64,000 nt of DNA, from NCBI GenBank assembly GCA_949130485.1, contig OX422191.1:4031754-4095753 (forward strand), given 5' to 3'. The notes under the pieces are model-generated. The model saw only the letters and a program-made list of their open reading frames with translations. It was not told where the DNA came from and searched no databases. Source of the stretch: Agelas oroides (taxonomy: Eukaryota; Porifera; Demospongiae; Agelasida; Agelasidae). Below, one piece after another: positions 57,753-64,000 of this stretch (positions are counted from its first letter, which is position 1; each line of letters opens with the position of its first letter). The position numbers were made by a program, and so were the translations under genes.

Positions 57753-58783
57753 ATGCCAAAGAAGGGGAGTAGAACCCAGAGCAGGACTCTGAGTCAGGAA
57801 AAGGAGAGCGGTAGTGTCTGTGGCGTTTGCTGCCAAGCGGTCACTCCAGGCAAAGATGAGGCCCTCTATTGCGAAGGTGCTTGGAAGCGACTAATGCACC
57901 GTTTCTGTGCCAGCATTACCGTAGAGCAGTACCAAGAACTGATTGCCAAAGAGGCCGACTTTCTCTGTCCAACTTGCTGCCGCGCCAAGCAGCAGCTGGA
58001 AATTGATAACTTGTCTAGTGAAGTCACGGCGTTGAAACTTGAACTTGCCCAGCTGAAAGAAGCTGTCACAATCATATCTCAAAAGCAGAAGCAGGCTGAA
58101 ACGACAGTGGAAGACACTTGGACTACTGTCAACCACGAAGGAGGTCGAGACCGTCGAAATACCTACGTCTCTAGAGCGGCCCAGAGAGCTGGTAATGCCA
58201 AGAAGTGCGTAAGAAACGGCGCTGGCGCCATGTCGCTTTCCACTCCGCATGAGCCAAGCACAGGGATTGTACCTACCTCATCTGTGAAAGGTGTTCAGGC
58301 AGCTCGGCATGAAACAGAAAAAGAAAAGGTGTCTGGGGAACCATGAAATCGACAACACCTGGTGCAATTTCCTCAGCTCTAAAGAAACTTACAACTGTTG
58401 GAAACCAAGTGTCTATCAAACGCAAACATAAACAACTGGATTCAGGTCACACTCGATGGTGGTTTGTACTAAAAGGTGAGGAACAAGTCCTTACACAACT
58501 AGAAGATGAATGGGAACGTATGTGTCTCCAACTATCATGGAAACTAGAACCGTGCTTTAAGCCGAAGTCCTTGAAAATAGATACCCATACAGACAGCACC
58601 ATTGTTCTTGCTGTACCTGTGCCTGGCCCCATTGTGTCCACACCTGCTGTATCCACCTGTATTAATGAATCCATTGTCAGTGCAGCCACAGATGTTCAAA
58701 CACCTGTCAATTCACCAACTGCTACACATAACAGCTCAACCCAATCTACGGCATCTGGATTCGATGCCTCTGACAACCAATGA
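57753..58783 (+). pseudogene. LINE ORF1 with PHD-like zinc finger
   Basis: The first frame (57753-58346) has CGVCCQAVTPGKDEALYCEG, HRFCASI and FLCPTCCRAKQQLE, a C4HC3-like finger, then a coiled coil (ALKLELAQLKEAVTIISQKQ). It runs out of frame at about 58340. The next frame (58343-58783) continues as MKSTTPGAISSALKKL, then TRWWFVLKGEEQVLTQLEDE, a conserved ORF1 block of CR1-like LINEs. One frameshift separates the two parts. Confidence 0.75.
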
Positions 58784-58804
58784 CTAGACCCACCTAACAC
58801 AGCT

Positions 58805-61168
58805 GTGAGTGGTAAGCACAACTTGATTGTATTGTACTATAATGCTAGAAGCCTGTCACCAAAAATTGACTACCTCATTGCAAACTGTGAAATACACAAA
58901 CCTGACATTATCTGTATCACTGAGAGCTGGCTCAGCAGTGATATCCTCAACTGTGAAATTGCAATACGAAATGGAAATCATCCTTTACTTTCTAAATTGT
59001 GCAATATTTTAGATAGTTTTTCTTTTGTGCAACTTGTGTCACAACCCACCCGTGTTACATCCAATGGAGGTTCAACCCTCATTGATCTCGTTCTCTCCTC
59101 CTCCCTGGATCATGTTCAAGACTGCAATGTCATTCCACCACTTGATACATCAGATCATAGGGGAATTCTGTCAACCATAAAATGGCACATTCCAGTCAAA
59201 GCAAAACCCAGTAATCCAAGAAACATCTGGAAATATGCTCTAGCTGACTTTGACAAGGCCAACGAACTACTATCCCAGATGGACATGGAAAACATTCTGG
59301 ATGAAACTGACGTTGTTCAGATGGCATGGACAAAATTCCCGGATGCATTCCTTGAAACAATGGAGAAATGTATCCCCAAAGGCAAAATTCCTGAGAGGAA
59401 AAACCTTAATTCCCTGGCTTACTATGGACCTGACAAAAATGATGAAAAAGCGAAATCGATACTTTAAGCATGCAAAATCTTCCACTACGGATGCAGTGAA
59501 ATACAGAAAAATGAGAAACAAGGTGGTCACAAAACTTAGAGAGGCCAAGAATGCTTTTTTTCGCAAACTGAAACCAAATTCCAAAGACTTCTGGAAGACC
59601 ATCAAATGCTTAAATCGTGACAAATCATCTATACCTACACTACATAAAAATGGTACAACAGCCAACTCCAATTCAGAGAAGGCCGCCCTACTTCAAAATA
59701 TTTTAATCTATCAGAACCACCGCTCACTTATGACGACCTTCCTGAAACTGATCCTTCATTATGTCCATCATACCTCCTTTGCACAGAAGAAGAGGTACTG
59801 TCAATGTTAGGTTCCCTTGATGTTTCTAAGTCGAATGGACCTGATGGTATATCTGCAAGGATGTTGAAGTCAACCTCATACAGCATTGCCCCTGCCATTA
59901 CTAAACTATTCAACATGTCAATTGCAAGTGGAAAACTACCCATTCCAAAGAAAGGTGACTATTCTGACCCGTCAAATTATCGCCCAATTTCTCTTCTCCC
60001 AGTCCTCTCCAAAGTTTTAGAACGTCACATGAGCAACCTACTTTATGACCATCTACTTGAGCATGCACCCATCTCCACTAAGCAATGGGGCTTTCTACCA
60101 GGCAGGTCAACAACAGATGCTGTTCTGTCTGCCACTCATGACTGGCATCAAACTCTTGACAGTGGTTCCGAGGTATGTGCCATCTTTTTTGACCTTCAGA
60201 AAGCATTTGACAGTGTGCCTCATCGTTCTCTTATTGCAAAACTGAGACAATTGAACATCAATGAGTTTTTACTCAAGTGGATTGTTGACTACTTGACAGA
60301 CAGAAGTCAGTGCATTGGAGTTGAAGGCGCTACTTCCCTCTCCCAACCAGTCCTCTCAGGTGGCCCTCAAGGCTCCATGCTAGGTCCCCTACTGTTCATA
60401 ATTTACATTGATGGCCTTACCAATGCCCTGTCCAACAGCAGCATGAGTCTGTATGCTGATGATCTTCTCTTGTACAGGACTATCCAATCCCCTTCCGATT
60501 ACCAAACCCTGCAAGCAGAAATCAATGCACTATCCGATTGGATCTCAGCCCACAAGCTACAGTTGAACTGTGATAAGTGTAAGTGCATGCTTGTGACTCA
60601 TAAGAGGGACTCCACCATGCCAACTGTGTTACTAATCAGTGGCCAACCCCTAGAGAGAGTGTATTCCTACAAGTACCTTGGAATCCTGTTAACATCTGAT
60701 CTGTCCTGGTCTGCACACATATCTACAATTTGTTCTAAAGCCCGACAGCAAATTGGTATGCTCTACCGCAAATTTTACAGATACTCTGATGTGGACACTC
60801 TAAAGCAACTATATGTGGCATTTATCCGCCCCCATCTTGAATATGCAACTGCTGTTTGGGACCCTCACCTGTATAAGGACAAACAAGAACTTGAATCAGT
60901 ACAACAGTTCGCATGTAGAGTCTGTACCAAAAGTTGGGATGATGCTTACTGTGATACCTTGAACATACCCCCACTCTCTGAAAGGAGGAAACTACTCAAA
61001 ATGTGTCATCTCTACAAAATTATTCATGGGTTTGTTGACTTTCCTAATGCACCATTACTGTATAAGCCTTGCACCAATTATTTCACAAGATACGCACATC
61101 CTCTCACACTCCTTCAACCTCAGACTCGCACAAACTCTTACAATTTTCCTTTTTTTCACATGCTGTAG
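58805..61168 (+). pseudogene. LINE ORF2: endonuclease remnant and reverse transcriptase
   Basis: 58805-59467 starts an exonuclease/endonuclease/phosphatase fold (LYYNARSLSPKIDYLIANCE, PDIICITESWL) but jumps to its end (TLIDLVLSSSLDHV, SDHRGIL), so the middle with several active-site residues is missing. After a frame change near 59400 a second frame carries MKKRNRYFKHAKSSTTDAVK to HKNGTTANSNSEKAALL. The original frame resumes near 59700 and holds the RT (PDGISARMLKS, NYRPISLLPVLSKVLERHMS, FFDLQKAFDSVPHRSL, SGGPQGSMLGPLLFIIYIDG, SLYADDLLLY) and the C-terminal block (LEYATAVWDPHLYKDKQELE). The YADD motif is intact. Confidence 0.88.
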
Positions 61169-61587
61169 CAATTTGGAATAGTTTACCTTACTCCGTTGTT
61201 TCATCACCTAATATTAGTATGTTTAAGAAAAGTTTTGTTAACTGTAACCTATCTTTATAACCTGGGTACATTATACTATTAGCCTTTGCTATTTTATGTA
61301 TCCATTGCACAAGTTGCATAAAGTTTTCATCTAAAAAAAATATAAAAAAATTAAAAAAACCTCCATAACTTAGTACAACTGGAAGTTAGGTATAAAAGTT
61401 AAGAATTTAAGGTCATGACACAGGATATGCATTTAACCACACAGGAAGCATACACATAATCTACACAGTTATTACAAAAACTACTTAGTTAAAGTAACCT
61501 TATACAGAGTAGTTACTCCAGCTTCAAGGTTCATTGAACTGGTGAGTATATATATACTGTGAAGAAAATTTTAAACACCGTAATCAC

Positions 61588-61830
61588 CGTCCATCATCCC
61601 TCTCAAAATTCCATCAGGCTTCATTCAATAGCAAAGAGCTAGCACAGACACTTGTCTGCTAGCTAATCCACATGTATTCCACTTCTTATGTTCCATCTGC
61701 TGGCTTATAACCATCATGCCCCTCACATTTCCACCAAAGAAGCAAAGAGCTACCACAGACAGGTGCTCCTTGCTTCTTAATGAGGTCTGATGGAATTGTG
61801 AGTGTGATGATGGATGGGAGGATTCTCTTC
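61588..61830. repeat. imperfect inverted repeat
   Basis: CCGTCCATCATCCCTCTCAA with AATTCCATCAGGCTTCATT (61588 on) is mirrored by a block ending at about 61822 (GGAATTGTGAGTGTGATGATGG). GCAAAGAGCTA(G/C)CACAGACA also recurs directly at 61630 and 61740. Probably a decayed fold-back element. Confidence 0.6.
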
Positions 61831-62254
61831 ATAGTATTCATGCACCAGCAGTGAACCCTGAAACTCATGATCAGGTTATTTTAACTGAGTAGTTTCTACA
61901 GTATTATACCACAGCATCATTGCAGAAGAAACGTACACCCAGAACATTTTAGCACACAATGTATGCATCGCAAACTCAGTTACTAAATGTTTAGCATTAA
62001 AGTGTTGCAAGTGCCCACCTCACAATTTTGACAGTGCTGTGGTTTTGGCTCAGTTTTGGAGTCCATGTAACTGTTCACTATGCAAAATGTTTGTATTGGG
62101 TGGTGTATGTCTGTTTTGTGTTATCATTATCACTAAACATGTAAGCATCTTGCAAGGTTTGCACACAGAGGTTCATAGCCTTGTGCATAGCACTCATCGC
62201 TTACAGTATTCTAATTTATACAAATTTCATACCTTAAGAATACTGTGGACACTA
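61831..62254. other. no recognised exon
   Basis: The missing C-terminal SLC18B1 exons should lie at or beyond here, but I could not find a frame with matching membrane segments and splice sites. Confidence 0.4.
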
Positions 62255-62915
62255 ACAGCCCGTTTACACTAGGCATTAGAACAGTTCCAGAACCGTTTAT
62301 CGAAGCAATGTAAACACACACTGAACCGTTCTAAACTGATCCGTTCCATGCAGAACGGTTCTAAACTGATCCATTCTAAACTGATCCGTTCCGTGCAGAA
62401 CGGTACTACCTCAGATAGGTGGTCTGCAACGATCCAACGGTCCAATGTACCTTGACCTTGACTCATGCAGTTAAAACAATGTGAATATAGCCATAGCAAC
62501 ACCAGTGTTGATGGCAAATACAAACTAGAGTGACACGGAGGTGCTAAATTTAATAGAGGTATGGGGAGAGGAAGGTATACAACAACAGCAGCTGGAAGGA
62601 GCAAAGAGAAACAAACTAGTGAGCTACAAAACACAGGCAGTGACTGGACAAAATGAAAAAACTGAAACTTGACTACAGAAGAGTGAAAGATTGACACAAA
62701 ACAAGAGAGAATTGGAGCAACTGGAAATTTGCAGGCTCCTGGCCAAAATTAGTGCCTTTAACACGAGGCATAGTCGTAGCCATGTAGTCAAACAATGTAC
62801 TAATCCATGGTAGACACTTCTATTATGTTGCTAGTGTAAATGGAGGCGGAACTGTTCTTAGGAACCTTTACGTGAACCAGTTTGTAACCGTTCTGTGCTA
62901 ATGTAAACAGGCTGT
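62255..62915. mobile_element. MITE with ACAGCCCGTTTACACTAG ends, probable TA duplication
   Basis: ACAGCCCGTTTACACTAGGC at the left pairs with GCTAATGTAAACAGGCTGT at the right, with TA at 62253-62254 and 62916-62917. GAACGGTTCTAAACTGATCC-type motifs repeat inside the left arm, and the right arm has ACCAGTTTGTAACCGTTC. The open minus frame (62697-62269) has no domain. Confidence 0.75.
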
Positions 62916-62917
62916 TA

Positions 62918-64000
62918 GCAACAAGGGCACTTGTTTATCTGCAGCTATAGCATGTAAGTTTGAATTGGGGTGAGCACTTGTGCCAACAGTTGAAATATTC
63001 AAACACTTCGTCTGTGTAAGGACCCATTTTTGGCGAATTCTCTATGAGGATTCATGAGTGTTTTATCAGGACAATACAGTAACAGCACTGGGCACGAATT
63101 TCCACTGTCCACTTCATTGCCCAGTGGGTTTTAGTGAGTTCTAGCAATTGTGACATTCAGCACACAAATACATTGGCAATACTCCTTTGCACCATCACTT
63201 TATGTAAAGCACCTTAGTGTGAGATTATGGACATTGCAATGAGTTTGCATCTGTACATATTTATGCCCACCAGTGGCGTAGCCAAGCTGGGGCACACTGG
63301 GGCATGTGCCCTAGCAACTTGAGGCTGTGCCCCACCAGTGCAGGGTGCCTACAAATTATTGGCTCTGAATGTACCGTTGTCGATCGCAAATTGGGCGCTA
63401 AAAAGGCATCGAGTTCTTCAAATTGAGCAGCGCAGTATAGCTATCTGTATCCTCAGATTAAAGAAGTCTTGTACACTGCTCTGATCTCACTGTACGCAGG
63501 TTTGTCGTAAGCTGTAAGTAGTGAAGTGACTTTACACTGCGCACGCATCCGTACAAAGGCATGGTCGAAGTGCTCCAGATTCAATGCAACCGGGTACTGG
63601 CTTATACTCAGAATGATTAAGGCGGGCTTAACTTTATTATTCGTAACACGGAAGTACGCGAGGATATTGCAATAGTTTACAGAAACTGAATGGCTGCCGA
63701 GTGTAGTGTAGTGTGTTTGTCATCCTTATTCTGACCATTAGTACTTTCTCTATAGCTTTGTTTTAGCGCTGATTATGAAGTAGGTATGTCCGAGTTTCAG
63801 AAGGGATATCACTGAGAACAAGAGCTGCGTGTTTCAGCGAGCAGAAGACAGTAGTAAAGCTCAAGTCATTTCGAGCGACAATGACCAATCGTCTTTGGTG
63901 GTTTATGCGGAACACTCACCAGCCTTGGAACCAAGATCTGATGGCTTTTCTGTGTACAGGACGAGTTGAAGTTGTTATAACCTGGTGGCATTTGTGCTGT
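62918..64000. other. no recognised gene; contains one hAT-like MITE end
   Basis: CAGTGGCGTAGCCAAGCTGG at 63271, followed by GGGGCATGTGCCCTAG, is the same type of end as the hAT MITE at 38273. Its partner was not found and may lie outside the window. The rest shows no exon. Confidence 0.5.

Larger units (their letters stand above)
57608..61360 (+). mobile_element. CR1-like LINE nested in the gypsy 5' LTR
   Basis: It splits the LTR between 57607 and 61364, with CTC repeated on both sides (57605-57607, 61361-61363) as a short target duplication. It ends in an A-rich tail (61333-61360). It carries ORF1 with a PHD-like finger, a reduced apurinic-type endonuclease and a full RT domain. Frameshifts (near 58340, 59400 and 59695) and a deletion in the endonuclease make it inactive. 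Confidence 0.92.
53337..61476 (-). mobile_element. Ty3/gypsy LTR retrotransposon with a LINE nested in its 5' LTR
   Basis: The element reads on the minus strand. The 3' LTR is 53337-53511 (TG...CA, 175 bp). The 5' LTR is split: 57549-57607 and 61364-61476. AAAAC flanks both outer sides (53332-53336, 61477-61481), a 5-bp target duplication. A purine tract AAGGAAGGAGGAGA (complement of 53512-53525) abuts the 3' LTR. Inner order is gag, CCHC/protease, RT, RNase H, integrase, the Ty3/gypsy order. By eye the LTRs differ at four bases and one 3-base indel over about 172 bp. The coding part has several frameshifts and stops, so it is not autonomous. It lies beyond the last recognised SLC18B1 exon, probably in an intron. 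Confidence 0.93.

Noticed and set aside
62269-62697. 142-residue minus-strand frame
   Set aside because: It lies within the MITE at 62255-62915 and has no recognisable domain.

Overview
The window is nuclear DNA from an invertebrate animal. It has GT-AG introns of about 0.1-4.5 kb, animal metabolic and transporter genes, and a very heavy load of mobile elements. I lean towards a demosponge. The main reason is a minus-strand zinc-ribbon/coiled-coil ORF near 36.5 kb, whose type I associate with sponge repeat proteins, together with the dense MITE landscape. That placement is inference and cannot be proved from the window.

Two host genes are clear, both on the plus strand. (1) A carnitine O-acetyltransferase (CRAT) gene runs from about 14.0 to 32.86 kb. 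I recognise 13 exons; it carries the acyltransferase active-site His and ends in the peroxisomal signal SKL. Two short exons were not found. One exon has an in-frame TGA with homology continuing beyond it. (2) The 5' two thirds of an MFS transporter of the SLC18B1 type lies at 46.3-53.3 kb in nine exons, one intron having a GC donor. Its 3' exons were not found. A lone EGF-like exon on the minus strand (35.6 kb) suggests a third gene.

The rest is mostly transposon-derived. 0-13 kb holds the 3' end of an R2-type retrotransposon, GGAAT-rich inverted repeats, minisatellites, fold-back MITEs and a run of near-perfect palindromes. CRAT introns hold PIF/Harbinger, pogo-like and Mutator-like elements and a 2.5 kb fold-back element with TA duplications. 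37-43.7 kb is a layered cluster: a CR1/L2-like LINE split by other repeats, a hAT MITE with an 8-bp duplication, and a Ginger1-type DNA transposon with CCGG duplications. The Ginger1 element encodes half an integrase joined in frame to a Ulp1-like protease and a PHD-like finger. 53.3-61.5 kb, probably in an SLC18B1 intron, is a decayed Ty3/gypsy element with 175-bp LTRs and a 5-bp duplication; a degraded CR1-like LINE has inserted into its 5' LTR. 61.5-64 kb holds more MITEs and no recognised exon.

Two MITEs abut CRAT exons closely, and one ends only 25 bp before a CRAT exon, so transposons have shaped splice-site surroundings here.
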